64,000 bases of DNA, taken from Callorhinus ursinus. Its lineage: Eukaryota > Chordata > Mammalia > Carnivora > Otariidae. Where the stretch lies: the NCBI RefSeq assembly GCF_003265705.1, contig NW_020312827.1:15344154-15408153 (forward strand), written 5' to 3'. Below, in pieces: positions 11,665 through 24,068 of this stretch. The notes under the pieces are model-generated. The model worked only from the letters and a program-made list of their open reading frames with translations, did no database searches and was not told the DNA's origin. Positions within the stretch are counted from its first letter, which is position 1. Every line of letters begins with the position of its first letter. A program made the translations under genes and the position numbers.

Positions 11665-12137
11665 TGTGGTAGCCAGCCTCCAAAATGACCCTTGATGATC
11701 TCCTTATGTTTAGTTTCCTGTCTGGTCCCCTTCCATATTGAATCAGTTCTCACATATGTGACCAATACAAAGCAATAGGAGAACAGTGTTGTGACTTCCA
11801 AGGATAGGTCATAAAGGCATTGATCTCTGGATTTGTTTGCTCTGAGGGAAGCCAGCTGCCATGTTATGAAGACACTCAAGGAGCACTGAGGAAGACATGT
11901 ATATGAAATGGAACCGACTTGCCGACATCAACATTCCTGCCATGTGCGTGAGTACATTGGAAGTGAGTCCTCCAGTCCCAGTAAAGTTTTCAAATGAGTT
12001 GCAGTCAGCATGTGACTACAACTCATGAGTGGCAGCAAGTCAGAACTGCCCAACCAGGCCATTCCCGAGTTCCTGATGCATAGGGATGGTGGGAGATAAT
12101 AAATGACTACTGTTCTTTTTAGCTATTAAGTTTTTTG
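11665..12137 (+). mobile_element. MaLR (MLT1-like) LTR, 3'-truncated
   Basis: CTCCAAAATGACCC, CCCTTCCATATTGAATCAG, TGTGACTTCCAAGGATAGGTCATAAA, GAAGCCAGCTGCCATGTTATGA and GGGAGATAATAAATGACTA follow a known older MLT1-type LTR, including its polyadenylation region. The final terminal part (normally about 40 bp more) is missing. An ancient endogenous retrovirus relic with no coding content. Confidence 0.6.
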
Positions 12138-12854
12138 AAGTGAGAAGGAGGAAGAGGGGTACAGGAAGATGAAGAGGAGAGAGAAAGCCAAAATAAGTGC
12201 AGTGGTTTGCAGGAATATTCAGCTATGGGAAGAAACACACTCCCCATTTGGGGATATCACCTGTACCAATTTACAGGGTAATATCAAAAAAAAAAAAAAA
12301 AGAAGCAAGTATTCTATTTAGGCAGAGAAATGAATCCAACTAAATAAGAACAATATAACAGGCCATACCTTTGGTATCAGTTTCGGCAGACCTTGAATTC
12401 ACTTTGGAAGTGTTCGTCATTAGAGACTTTGCATTTGGTTTTATAGGTGGTCTCTACATGATCAAGTATGGCAATCAATAGGATTTAGATACAAATTCCA
12501 GGTGAAACAAGCCAATTAAATACTCCTATACAAACAACTATTTCCAAAATAATTAGGTATCATTGAAACCAAGGCGTAATAGAACATGCACCTATGGTCA
12601 CATGAATAGAACTTCCAATAGCAATATGGGATTGTTAAAACTCTGGACTATTTAGAGAGGTTGCTCAGACTTTGCCTCAATCAAATGAAATAGAATTGTA
12701 CTTCCAGGAAGGAGTCAAACTCAGCAAAGGTCAACATTACACAACTAATAAACGAGTGGGCCCTCTCCTATCTAAGGAGTATACTTTACACCATAAAGTA
12801 AAGCTTTAAGGAAAGTTTGTTAATTCAGACATCCCTGAAGATACTTTACAAAAA
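12138..12854. other. Unrecognised stretch, possible old ERV internal region
   Basis: Purine-rich, stop-filled sequence directly downstream of a sense-oriented MaLR LTR. Position and texture suggest decayed MaLR/ERVL internal sequence, but I recognise no motif. An A run lies at 12286-12301. Confidence 0.3.
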
Positions 12855-12987
12855 GAACACAAAAACTCTGGCTTACGGAATGCAGCATTCCTGCAACAGT
12901 AAGGAGGCTAATTAGGAGGCCCCTGCTTTTACCCTAATACTGGAAAGTCCTAAGTAAAGAAAGAACTAGGCCAGTTAGTACAATATC
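12855..12987 (+). repeat. Dispersed repeat, copy B
   Basis: Partner of 9897-10029. Both carry CTCTGGCTTACGGAA near the start and AGTACAATAT at the end at the same spacing, and the similarity fades on both sides. It lies 0.7 kb behind the LTR at 11665-12137, so it could be part of an old ERV internal region; unproven. Confidence 0.7.
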
Positions 12988-14210
12988 CTTGAATTCCAGG
13001 CACTCTGGATGGCAGTATATTAAGCAGAGATATTAAATTTCTCAGAAGTTCATAGTTTTCCAGATTTTGGATGATGGCTAATAGATTGTCTATATAGTCA
13101 AGCATTTAGAAAAAGTTTCTAAGTAATAGAAAAACTAAGGCATGAAGTAATTCATCAATACCAATTTGAACATGTGGTCTATCAAAAGTGTAAAAGAACT
13201 TCCAGAAGAACAAACGGAGCAGGTGCACTTGCTGGAGGTATAAAATCTATTTAAAATTGCCTGGTATCATTGGAGATAGTGCATCATAAGGGCCCTTTAC
13301 AGATGTGTGAGGAAGAAGACAGGTTATGTCTGGTTTTTCATGTACTGTTCTTCAAAATGAGTGAAGGTCAAGAAAGGGGATGCCACTTGTGAACATGAAA
13401 TTTTAAAAATGCAGTTGTGAAGAGTCCAGTGTGATAATTGAATAAACATGAAGTCCAAGTTCCTAGATGGTTGATTCTTGGGAAACAGTGGTGGGTTGAT
13501 TCTATAGGACCTTTATCGAAAGCAGCACAATCTCTGTTTTCTCACTGTCACTGTATTATTATGAGAGAGAGGAGCTGCATTTGCTCCTTAACAGTGGTTG
13601 ATCAAAATACAGTCAGAACAGTAGGAACCATTGTGTACGAGATATGAAATGTCTGACATTGGAATTCAGGCATGGGAGCTTACTGTAGGACAAAAATTAT
13701 GCTGGAATGGACAAGAGACATGGAGAGTCAGTGGGTTTTCCACATCCCATGTGAAGTAGTCCAGATGTCAGAAAGGTAGAATAGGCTATTAAAAGAGAGT
13801 TATGAAAATACCTGGGTCCAGAATTTAACAGGAAGTGGGAAACATGCTTCAATTCCATGTTAGAGATTCAAATAAAAGCCATCAAAGGGGTACCATATGT
13901 TACCACAAATAATGATGCCCATAGTGGTGGTCAAAAGAACACTAACCAGATATTTATAGAATGAAAATTTCACTAATGGCCCAAAGAGCTATAAGTTTGC
14001 CAAGAAAAGTGATTTTGTCTCTGGCCAATATACCTCAGTGGAATTTTTCCCAGCCACAGATAAGGTATTTTGAAGAATTAATCTTTTAACAAGAAAATTA
14101 ATTGGCCCAGGAAAGTAGGAAAACTGTTTGGGATATCTTAAATACTGTCCATTAGAGCAAGGACAACCAGAAGAACTCTCTAATTCTGTTGGCACATGGT
14201 GTGCAAACTA
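12988..14210. other. Unrecognised stretch
   Basis: Continues the texture of 12138-12854. Frames at 13438-13647 (+) and 13989-14195 (-) carry no recognisable domain. Possibly old mid-repetitive or ERV internal DNA; not demonstrated. Confidence 0.3.
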
Positions 14211-14260
14211 AAAAAAAAAAAAAAATAATAATAATAAAATAAAATAAATAGATAAATAGA

Positions 14261-14304
<44 letters not shown>
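14211..14304 (+). repeat. A-rich compound microsatellite
   Basis: Poly(A), then (TAA)n, (AAATA)n, GATAAATA units and (AAAT)n. It looks like an expanded retroelement A-tail, but no element body or flanking duplication is visible. Confidence 0.9.
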
Positions 14305-14305
14305 C

Positions 14306-14738
14306 TTTGCCAAAGAAACTGAAATAGTGCTTGGAGGAATAATATGTACAACTGAGACTAGACTACTTTCACATGGTGAAGATTAACAAGCCAAGGAAAA
14401 ATGGATGTTAAAATTGAACGGATGAAATTGACATTGACTTTTGGAATAATTTGGATACTACCTTGGAGAATGGATGTTTTACTAACAAGCTGTGATGCAC
14501 TGGGAGATTCTCCATTATCTGTGATGAATGAGTCTCAGCAAAGAAAGACTGCGTGGGCTCTCTTCCTGTGTCTGTGGGTACTTAAGGCTGGTTGCTTTTC
14601 CTGTGGCTGCTTATGTAACAGGTGTTAATGTTGTGTACAGAAACATCTCCTGTGTCCTATAGTGACCCAGATACAAGTTAGTGATATTGGTACCCTAATT
14701 CCTTCCATCTTCATCACAAACAAACCACACACAGCATC
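14306..14738. other. Unrecognised DNA
   Basis: A 75-codon frame at 14401-14628 has no recognised content. Nothing else stands out. Confidence 0.35.
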
Positions 14739-15755
14739 AATAACCCGTGTGTTTTTTCTTGCTTTGTTTAAGATTATTTGACCATAGGTCTATTCTGTTC
14801 CTATGTGTCTGTTTTTGTGCCAGTACCGTGCTGTCTTGGTGATCACAGATTTGTAATATACCTTGAAATCAGGGAACATGATGCCCCCAGCTTTGTTTTT
14901 CTTTTTCAGCATTTCCTTGGCGAATCGGGGTCTTTTCTGATTCCATACAAATTTTAGGATTGTTCCAGCACTTTGAAAAATACCGTTGGTATTTAGATCA
15001 GGATGGTGTTGAAAGTATAGATTGCTTTGGGCAGCAAAGACATTTTAACAACGTTTATTCGGATCCATGAGCATGGAAAGTTTTTCCGTCTTTTTGTGTC
15101 TTCTTCAATTTCTTTCATGAGTGTTGTGTAGTTCTTAGAGTATAGATCCTTTACCTTTTTGGTTAGGTTTACTCCAAGGTATCTTATGTTTTTTTCGTGT
15201 TATTGTTAAAATATACAATGGAAAAAAGACAGTCTCTTCAATAAATGGTGCTGGGAAAATTGGACAGCTATATACAGAAGAATGAAACTCAACCATTCTC
15301 TTACACCATAAACAAAGATAAACTCTAAATGGATGAAAGACATCAATGTGAGACAGAAATCCATCTAAGTCCTAAGGAGAACATAGGCAGTAATCTCTTC
15401 GACATTGGCCACAACAACTTCTTTCAAGACACGTCTTCAAAGGCAAGGGAAACAAAAGCGAAAACGAACTTGGGACTTCATCAAGATAAAAAGCTTCCTC
15501 ACAGCAAAGGAAACAGTCAACAAAACAAAAAGGCAACCCACGGAATGGGAGAAGATATTTGCAAATGACATTACAGATTAAGGGCTGGTATCCAGGATCT
15601 ATAAAGAGCTTCTCACACTCAACACCCAAAAAACAAATAAGTCAAAAAATGGGCAGAAAACATGAACAGATATTTCTCCAAAGAAGACATACTAATGGCT
15701 AACAGACACATGAAAAAAATATTCATCATCATTAGCCATTGGGGAAATTCAAATC

Positions 15756-17512
15756 AAAACCACATTGATTTTGTTGACTGTTTCTTTTGCTGTGCAAAAG
15801 CTTTTTATCTTGATGAAGCCCCAATAGTTCATTTTTGCCCTTGCTTCCCGTGCCTTTGGTGATGTTTCTAGGAAGAAGTTGCTGTGGCTGAGGTCGAAGA
15901 GGTTGCTGCCTGTGTTCTCCTTTAGGATTTTGATGGACTCCTGTCTCACATTTAGGTCTTTCAACTATTTTGAGTCTATTTTTGTGTGTGGTGTAAGGAA
16001 ATGGTCCAGTTTCATTCTTCTGTATGTGGCTGTCCAATTTTCCCAACACCATTTGTTGAAGAGACTGTCTTTTTTCCATTGGACATTCTTTCCAGCTTTG
16101 TTGAAGATTAGTTGACCATAGAGTTGAGGGTCCATTTCTGGGCTCTCGATTCTGTTCCATTGATCTATGTGTCTGTTTTTGTGCCAGTACCATACTGTCC
16201 TGATGATTATAGCTTTGTAATAGAGCTGGAAGCCCGGCATTGTGATGCCACCAGCTTTGCTTTTCTTTTTCAACATTCCTCTGGCTATTTGGGGTCTTTT
16301 CTGGTTCCATACAAATTTTAGGATTATTTGTTCCATTTCTTCAAAAAAAGTGGATGGTATTTTGATAGGGATATCAGATAAAGGGCGAGTATCCAAAATT
16401 TATAAAGAACTTATCAGACTCAACACCCAAAGAACAAATAATCCAATCAAGAAATGGGCAGAAGACATGAACATTTTTCCAAAGAAGACATTCAAATGGC
16501 CAGCAGACACATGAAAAGTGCTCAACATCGCTCAGCATCAGGGAAATCCAAATCAAAACCTCAATGAGATACCACCTCACACCAGTCAGAATGGCTAAAA
16601 ATAACAAGTCAGGAAATGACAGATGTTGGCAGGATGCAGAGAAAGGGGAACCCTCTTACACTGTTGGTGGGAATGCAAGCTGGTGCAGCCACTCTGGAAA
16701 ACAGTATGGAGGTGCCTCAAAAAGTTGAAAATAGAGCTACCATACGATCCAGCAGTTGCACTACTGGGTATTTACCCCAAAGATACAAATGTAGTGATCT
16801 GAAGGGCTACGTGCACCCCGATGTTTATAGCAGTAATGTCCACAGCCAAACTATTGAAAGAGCCAAGATGTCTGTCAACAGATGAATGGATAAAGAAGAT
16901 GTGGTATATATATATAATGGAATATTATGCAGCCATCAAAAGGAATGAAATCTTGCCATTTGCAATGACGTGGATGGAACTGGACGGTATTATGCTGAGT
17001 GAAATAAGTCAATAAGAGAAGGCATGTATCATATGACCTCACTGATATAAGGAATTCTTAATCTCAGGAAACAAACTGAGTGTTGCTGGAGTGGTGGGGG
17101 GTGGGAGGGATGGGGTGGCTGAGTGATAGACATTGGGGAGGGTATGTGCTATGGTGAGCGCTGTGAATTTTGTAAGACTGATGAATCACAGACCTGTACC
17201 TCTGAAACAAATAATACATTATATGTTAAAAAAAAAAAAGAAGATAGCAGGAAGGGAAGAATGAAGGGGGAGAAATCGGAGGGGGAGACGAACCATGAGA
17301 GACTATGGACTCTGAGAAACAAACTGAGGGTTCTAGAGGGGAGGCGGGTGGGGGGTTGGGTTAGCCTGGTGATGGGTATTAAAGGGGCACATTCTGCCTG
17401 GAGCACTGAGTGTTATACGCAAACAATGAATCATGGAACACTACATCAAAAACTAGTGATGTGATGTATGGTGATTAACATAACATAATAATAATAAAAA
17501 AAACCCACATTG
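15756..17512 (+). mobile_element. Nested twin-primed L1 (inner)
   Basis: Target duplication AAAACCACATTG (15756-15767) and AAACCCACATTG (17501-17512), one mismatch, splitting the outer L1. Body: inverted ORF2 segment 15768-16373 (minus), then sense ORF2 C-terminal part, a GGGGAGAAATCGGAGGGGGAG-type 3' UTR and an ATAATAATAAAA tail, 16374-17500. Roughly 50-60 bp of the element appears lost between the two arms, as is usual for twin priming. It must be younger than the L1 it interrupts. Confidence 0.9.
15965..16396 (-). pseudogene. L1 ORF2p C-terminal fragment in the inverted arm
   Basis: A 143-codon open frame in the inverted arm of the inner L1. From about residue 8 ([17 protein letters not shown]) it reads as L1 ORF2 protein downstream of the reverse transcriptase core, with [28 protein letters not shown] and NKWCWENW blocks. 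Its first codons lie across the inversion junction, so the start Met is accidental. It lacks the endonuclease and RT domains and cannot be functional. Confidence 0.85.
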
Positions 17513-17568
17513 AGATACCACCTTACACCAGTTAAAATGGCAAAAATTGACAAGGCAAGAAATAACAA

Positions 17569-18009
17569 ATGTTAGAGAGGTTGTGGAGAAAGGGGAGACC
17601 TCTTACACTGTTGGGGGAATGCAAGTTGGTACAGCCACTTTGGAAAACAGTGTGGAGGTTCCTCAAAAAATTAAAAATAGAGCTACCCTATGACCCAGCA
17701 ATTGCACTCCTGGGTATTTACCCCAAAGATACAGATGTAGGGAAAAGAAGGGCCACACACATCCCAATGTTCGTAACAGCGATGTCCACAATAGCTAAGC
17801 TGTGGAAAGAGCCGAGATGTCCTTCAATAGACCAATGGATAAAGAAGATGTGGTCCATATATACAATGGAATATTACTCAGGCATCAGAAAGGATGTATA
17901 CCCAACTTTTACATCGACATGGATGGGACTGGAGGAGATTACGCTCAGTGAAATAAGTCAAGCAGAGAAAGTCAATTATCATATGGTTTCACTTATTTGT
18001 GGAACATAA
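17569..18009 (+). pseudogene. L1 ORF2p C-terminal end (outer L1)
   Basis: A 146-codon open frame carrying the last part of L1 ORF2: [35 protein letters not shown] block, LWKEPRCPSIDQWIKKMW, YTMEYYSGIRK and ITLSEISQ near the end. The analogous end in the inner L1 lies at about 16870-17015. Truncated upstream by the nested insertion; no promoter, RT or endonuclease remains. Confidence 0.85.
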
Positions 18010-18311
18010 GGAATACCATGGAGGACATTAGGAGAAGGAAGGGAAAAATGAAGGGGGAGAAATTGGAGGGGGAGACGAACCATGAGAGACTGTGGACTCC
18101 GAGAAACAAACTGAGGGTTTTAGAGGGGAGGGGGGTAGGGGGATGGTTTAGCCTGGTGATGGGTATTAAGGAGGGCACGTACTGCATGGAGCACTGGGTG
18201 TTATATGCAAACAATGAATCATGGAACACTACATCAAAAACTAATGATGTACTGTATGGTGACTAACATAACATAATAAAAAATAATAATAAAAAATAAC
18301 CCAGGTGTTTT

Positions 18312-18860
18312 ACAGACACGAGAGCTAGTTTTGTTGTCTGTTTATTTTGTCAAAACAAAATCCAGTATGTTAGAGAAGGACAAAAGAGCTTGTGATCTGA
18401 AAGGTGTCCAAGACACCCTATGAATTAGTTCCTTATGAAAAACAAGTTTCATCTAATAACACAGTGTAATCATTTGGTACTTTTCAGATAGGAAGCAAAA
18501 TATCATTTTCTTCTGCTATTAATTTGGCCGCCAAATTTCATACATTTTGTAATTGTAAGTTTTGCTCTGTTTGAGATGTTAGCTGTGTTTCAAGATGATC
18601 AAACCATCAAGACGTCACTTTTGTATTATAAATGGAATAACCAGGACTATTAACAAATCAAAAGTAAAAATTCCCTCATGATTTAAGAGAAATGCTAAAG
18701 AAAATTCAGCAGCTCCATTACTGTTTTTGAAGCTACCTTTATTATGTAAATGGACAGTAAGATAGAAACCACCCTATGTTCATATTAAGGGGATTTCAGA
18801 AGCAGGTATGTTAAAATTCCACCCCATTTTGGTAAAAATGTAATATTATGTACTCATGTT
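18312..18860. other. Unrecognised DNA
   Basis: No gene or repeat named. Confidence 0.35.
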
Positions 18861-19152
18861 TATTTATTCATTTTTATTGATCTAACAAACAATCCCTTCT
18901 GAACTAGCCAGGGACCCTTCCAGGCACTAGGAACAATGCAAAGCAGAGGAAGACAAGAGTCCCTGACCTCATGGAAGTTACTTTCTCATAAGTAAGAAAG
19001 ATAGACAATACATATGTATACAATCATGTGAAATGCATGATCCCTAAGTGTTAAGTGCTAGAGATGATGGATTGGGGATGGGAATTTGAGATATAGTGGT
19101 CCCAAAAGGCTCCTTGGGGAGAAAATTGAGCTCAGATTTGAAGACAATAAAG
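18861..19152 (-). mobile_element. LINE-2 3' end, antisense
   Basis: Starts TTATTCATTTTTATTGA, then CCAGGCACTAGGAACAATGC, GTCCCTGACCTCATGGAAGTTAC and TTGAGCTCAGATTTGAAG. These are reverse-complement L2 3' blocks in the right order (tail first). Old and diverged. Confidence 0.6.
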
Positions 19153-21039
19153 TTGTTTTTTTTTTTTAAATAGCAGAATCAGATGCAGAAACATGTCATC
19201 TAGATACTCCTAATCAGTAAATGGATCATAGGCATTTGATCTAAGCATTTATAATGGGAACAAATAAAATTCTTCTAGGAAGTTTCAAAGGTGATGCCTA
19301 TGATGGTAATTGGCTAGCTGGCAATCAGTGGGTTAGAATCACTGAAAGACCATAGTCCCTCATAACCCCATTACCCACTTTGATACAGACAACTATAATG
19401 AGAAAAAATTAAGACAAATGTAAAACACTGCCATTTTGGTGTCACTCAACATGGATATGAAAGAGGTTCTGGAATGTAGAAGGAAGTGTTAAAACATAAG
19501 CATACCCATTTATTCACCAGACAAAAATTTTACTGGACTATGTCAAGAATATATGACCTTGAGGACTGACAAGCATAAAGGCCACATTCTGCATTAAAAC
19601 ATGTATGTGGGTAGGATTGCTTCAGCTAAGATTCGCAGAGTTATATAATTTTAGTGCAGGAACAAGGTCTTGACTCACATCTCTGAGTCTCCTAGCAATC
19701 CAAGACTTAATCAGACATCTAATCCACATTTTATAGGTGTTGTTTAATGGCATCATGATATGTGCACAGTGGAGTGGACTGTGATGTGGTTGGGATCCCC
19801 TGGAAATCCCAGTCCCCTGTGAAGTTCCATCCTTGTTATGCAGGGCACCAGTAGTAGAGATTCACTGACTTGTAGGGAATCTATAATAATTTTCTTATAC
19901 TTAGATCCTGCCTGTCATACCACAGTCTGTTTCAAGTGTTAACGTTGGCTTGAGAGGGACATCATATTATTTAGATTTTCAACAACAACAGCACAATGAC
20001 AATGACTTTTTAAAAAAAAAGAGAATTTGCCAATTTTAGGGCGATTTTATAACAGATCATCCTTTATGGGGGTGATTTCTTGGCAGGTGTGCTGTATCAC
20101 TGGTGCTCATTCTTTAATGAATATTGGTTTCTAAATTATTTTTGAGGCCATACAGAAGAGCATGAGTTGGTCAGTCCAGATGTTCAGGGAAGATGCTGTG
20201 GGTGATAGAACAAGTTGGAACTGAACACTAGAATTAGACTATTATAAATATGTGGGAATCTATCCGATATCCAATAAGTGATATAATTGAAAGGTTGAAG
20301 ACACAGCATGGTGATACCATGGCAGAAAGGGGGCATTAAATGAGCTGAGAACATTCTTACACTGGGCAGTATGGGATTTGGTAAGAAAAGTATCTGGAGA
20401 ATACAGATATTAGGGGGATTTCAATAACAACATGAGACAAGAGAAGTGATCAAACATAATTGTTTTCTCAGAGACTTACCACCAAACAGACCCAGTGAGG
20501 ATTTTAAGTGAGACAGAGTTGATTGGGGATGTGCAGTCAGACATCAGTAAACTGCTAAGTTTGGAGTTAATTTAAAAAAAAAATGAACTGGACAGTTTTC
20601 CTGCCTTTCTTATAGGTGTTATGTTTCAGGGTAACTGAGTAGCCCTTGTCAAGAGGGAAAGCTCTACTGTATAGAAGTCTAGTTAGAAACATAGAATGAA
20701 TAACTGAATTAAAAAACCAAAATATATTTTGTGGTTACCAACATACAATACTAAAATTATTTTGCGAATGGACAGTTATGTGATACAGAAATAAAATCCA
20801 AACTGATCATATTCTGGTTGAAGAGGGAAACATCATGTGACCATAGAAGAATCAGACTACCATTATCTTTATCCAGCAATCAGTCTTAGCTTTGGTACTA
20901 GTGGGATGATTATATATTTATTCCAGGTGTCATACAGCATGAAATATGAAACATCACCCCTTCATGTGTTTGTATTAAAGATATTTATCATCCATCTAAG
21001 TAAGTTTCTATATTTTTTTATCATTTTTAGGAATTATAG
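19153..21039. other. Unrecognised DNA, nearly 1.9 kb
   Basis: No gene or named repeat. A-rich runs near 20010 and 20573. The plus frame at 20837-21124 runs into the following LTR and has no domain. Confidence 0.35.
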
Positions 21040-21540
21040 AGGATACAGAGCAAGATCCCAATATCCCCACTTTCCTGGTATTCATATCTCATTTCATATC
21101 CCCTTGAGCATGACCTGGACTTAGTGACTCGCTTCTAATGAATAGAAGTCAACAAAGGTGATGGACTGTCACTTCTGAGGTGAGGCTGCAGAACGATATA
21201 GCTTCCTCATTGCTTGCCCTCTGTTTTTTGCTCTTCCACTCTCTCTGATGGAAGTAGCTGCTGTGTGGTGAGCTGCCCCAGAAAGAAGCCTACACGAGCA
21301 ATTGAGGGTGCTCTCCTGCCAATAGTACCCAGGACCTGAACCCAACATGGGAGTGAAACTTGGAAGATGTTCTTCCCCCAGGCAAGCCTTGACATGACTG
21401 AAGTCCTAGCTGATAATTTGACTAGTTACTCTGATAACTCTGAGTCACAGGCAAAACAACTGTGGGGTAATAAATGTTTCTTGTTTCAGATGCTAAGTTT
21501 TGGGATAATTTGTTATGCAGCAATAGAGAACTGTCACATA
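21040..21540 (+). mobile_element. MaLR (MLT1-like) LTR
   Basis: CTGGACTTAGTGACTCGCTTCTAATGAATAGA, AAGTAGCTGCTGTGTGGTGAG, GGGTAATAAATGTTTCTTG and TTTGTTATGCAGCAATAGAGAAC match older MLT1-group LTRs from U3 to the 3' end. No coding potential. The short frames over it are chance. Confidence 0.6.
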
Positions 21541-23539
21541 ATGCAAATAACACCATGAGGAAGCATTTAGGCCAGTTTGGAAGGTGGGGCATTATACAAA
21601 ACACTTACCATGCATTCTTCATCAAAGCAGACTTTCACAACCACAGGGACTGTTGAACATTGGAAGACATAATTTTCATCTGTATCTTGATTTGCACAGA
21701 ATAGAGACAAAAGGCATTCCTGGGACAGTTAGAAAAATATGACTCTTGATTAGGTATTGAAATATATTGAGGAATTATTAATTATGTTAGGATACTATTA
21801 TTTTGGCTCTATAAGAAGATATTATCTTATCTGAAATATGTATAAATATTTAAAGGTGAAATATTTCTGTATACGACTTTATACTTCTGTATAAAGGGTG
21901 GAATGTATGTGGGTGTGTTTCAGTTAACCTGAGTCTCCTTCTTGGAGGTGGTCAGTTAGCATTTAGAGTATCCTAATCATGAATCTTTATTTCTGTGGGG
22001 GCCACAAATATTGTTATAGAAATCTACAGAAGAAGGCTTATATTTAACTAACGGGTTCTTAACAATAATTTTATTCATGAAGTCGATGTGATGTGAGAGA
22101 CAGGGCTTTGACTAGGAAAATGGTTGCAGTTTACCATCTTTGCATGAAGATGAAGTGGGTATGCAGGTGGCCCAGCTGCAACGTACCTTCAGAGCAGCAC
22201 TGGGATCCAGATCGCTATGGTTCCAATGGCCTCCTGTTGAGCCAGGCCCAACAGCAGAAAGGCTATTGACTATTTTTCTTGTGGACACATCATAGCATCT
22301 GTCTTGGAGTGAAATTTTCATTCCAGGTGCTTGCTTATCACAGTGTCTGAAGCCAGAGAATGGGAATTTCTCAAACTTATAATGAAGAGTCTTTCTGACC
22401 GTTTGTGGGCCTGTTTTCTAATAAATGTTATTTGGCAGAATTCGGTTGAAAAAAATTTTTTTTTTATTGTAATATACCACCTGGTAGCCAGGTTCTGGAA
22501 GAGGAGATGTATGGTTCTCACCTTGCTGGAATTGCTGGAAGATAACAATTGTGAAAAGCTGTGTTACTATCTATCTACTCAATACTGGGCTTTCTCTTCT
22601 GCTGGGAAAAGTACACTTGCCTAGCCTGCAGAACTTGGGCAGGGCCACATCAATTGCTACAGCAAATGAAACGAATTGGAATTGACATGTCACTTGCATG
22701 CAGAAGCTTTCGGAACCAGAGTGCTATTCACATGACATGATTTTTCCCCCTCCTCTTCAAGCTTAGAAGCATGTGATAAAGGTGGTCTTTCCATCTGCCT
22801 TGGTTCAGTACCTGGCATTTGGTACTCAACAAACATGTGACAAATGAATTTATAAACGCATGGACTTAGTTAACTTCAACTATGTTCCCACTAACAGGTT
22901 ATGTTTTAGGCTGCCCTATCAGAAAGAATAATTAACACTTTAAAATTTGACAAAATGATATGGCACTATCTAGGAAGGGAAGCACAGCACAGAAAGCCTG
23001 AGTGTTCAGTTCTAGCATTTTTCTAGGAAGAACTAAAGGACAATTTTAAGCTGTCCCACATGATTGTGAGTTATCGTTAAAGAGATATGAAATATTACCA
23101 CTTTCTCTTATAGTTCCTGGAAAACAGTTTCTGGAAGTAATAGTTTTTGTTTGTAGTCATCCTGGAGTTTCTGTTCATGGCCTGTTTACTGCTCCTTAAA
23201 CTTCTGGTAAGAGGACTAGTTCCCCAACCTTTGTTCCAAGGCCCTTTTTGCGAGTTACACGAAACCCACCAAGACACTCTGGAATAAACCCAGCAGTAAA
23301 CTGACCTGTGATGCAGCCTCCCCTGGTGGTCACCTGGAGGACAGCAGATCCCACTGACCTGGAGCAGAAATGGGAAATTTTATTCCTGCCTTGCTGACTC
23401 CTGTGAGTGCACACAGCAGGCTCTGACCACCTTCTGCTCCCTCTTTAGCTGACAGTAGAATGAAAGCAGGCCAATTGCATGATCACTTGGAATTTATTTT
23501 CTCCTTTACATTCCAAACACATTACTAGCCTGTGGCAGA
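21541..23539. other. Unrecognised DNA, 2 kb
   Basis: No gene or named repeat. Overlapping frames at 22112-22624 lack recognisable domains. An A7/T12 inverted run near 22450-22466. Confidence 0.35.
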
Positions 23540-23935
23540 AAAGGGTAGCTATCCAATAAAAATTTATGCTCCCTTATACCACGTAGAGTTGTTGCCAGAG
23601 AGACAATGTATTTTCCAGCCCGCTGTTCAGTCAAGGTGGGGCCATATGACTGGTTCATGTCAGTGGAAGATGAGTGAAAGTGATGTGTGTCCCTTCTGGG
23701 CTGAGGAGGATATCAAGGAGTCAGTTGATGATTTGCAGATACCAGGATGTTTGGGAAGCCACGTGTTTGAGATGACAGCATCTTCTGCAGGAGTAAACAA
23801 AGCCAATGCTACCTTTACCAATGATGAGTATTCATGTTTGCTTGTGACAGCAGAAATAAACTATCATGCCGACTAACTGGGGTTGGGGGGGTTGTCTGTA
23901 CTAGCAACTGTTCCCTTAACTTTAATACAGCCCAC
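23540..23935 (+). mobile_element. Probable old ERV LTR
   Basis: GTGGGGCCATATGACTGGTTCATGTCAGTGGAA, AAGTGATGTGTGTCCCTTCTGGGCTGAGG, GGGAAGCCACGTGTTTGAGATG and GCAGAAATAAACTATC follow the pattern of an ancient MaLR/ERVL-type LTR. The 114-codon frame across it (23532-23876) is not a gene. Subfamily not assigned. Confidence 0.45.
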
Positions 23936-24068
23936 CCTACTACTTATGTCACCAGTTCAATCTCAAGGAGTCCTTCAAACCAGGGATTTGATTATTCATA
24001 AAGCCAGCCTTTATTTGACTAGTGGACAAAACATTTTGTTGGAGTCATTTGGACCAGTATTTGAATTT

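Larger units (their letters stand above)
14739..18311 (+). mobile_element. Twin-primed L1 (outer), interrupted by a second L1
   Basis: Target duplication AATAACCCGTGTGTTTT (14739-14755) and AATAACCCAGGTGTTTT (18295-18311), two mismatches. Inside: an inverted ORF2 segment (14756 to about 15210, minus), then sense ORF2 (15211-15767), an intervening second L1 (15768 to about 17500), then sense ORF2 end, 3' UTR and A-rich tail (17513-18294). The inverted piece ends on the element map almost exactly where the sense piece starts (the CAAAG../CAATGGAAAAAAGACAGTCTC neighbourhood), the signature of twin priming. Frames are broken; it is inactive. Confidence 0.88.

Noticed and set aside
14211..14304. 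A-rich tract considered as a SINE or L1 tail
   Set aside because: No element body upstream and no target duplication; left as a microsatellite.
15044..15062. Short GC-containing patches considered as CpG-island promoters
   Set aside because: No cluster of CpG dinucleotides anywhere in the window reaches island-like density by eye.
15732..16310. A 192-codon minus-strand frame in the L1 cluster
   Set aside because: It overlaps the true L1 ORF2 frame in another register (the frame at 15965-16396 carries the recognisable ORF2 residues), so it is a shadow or frameshifted reading.
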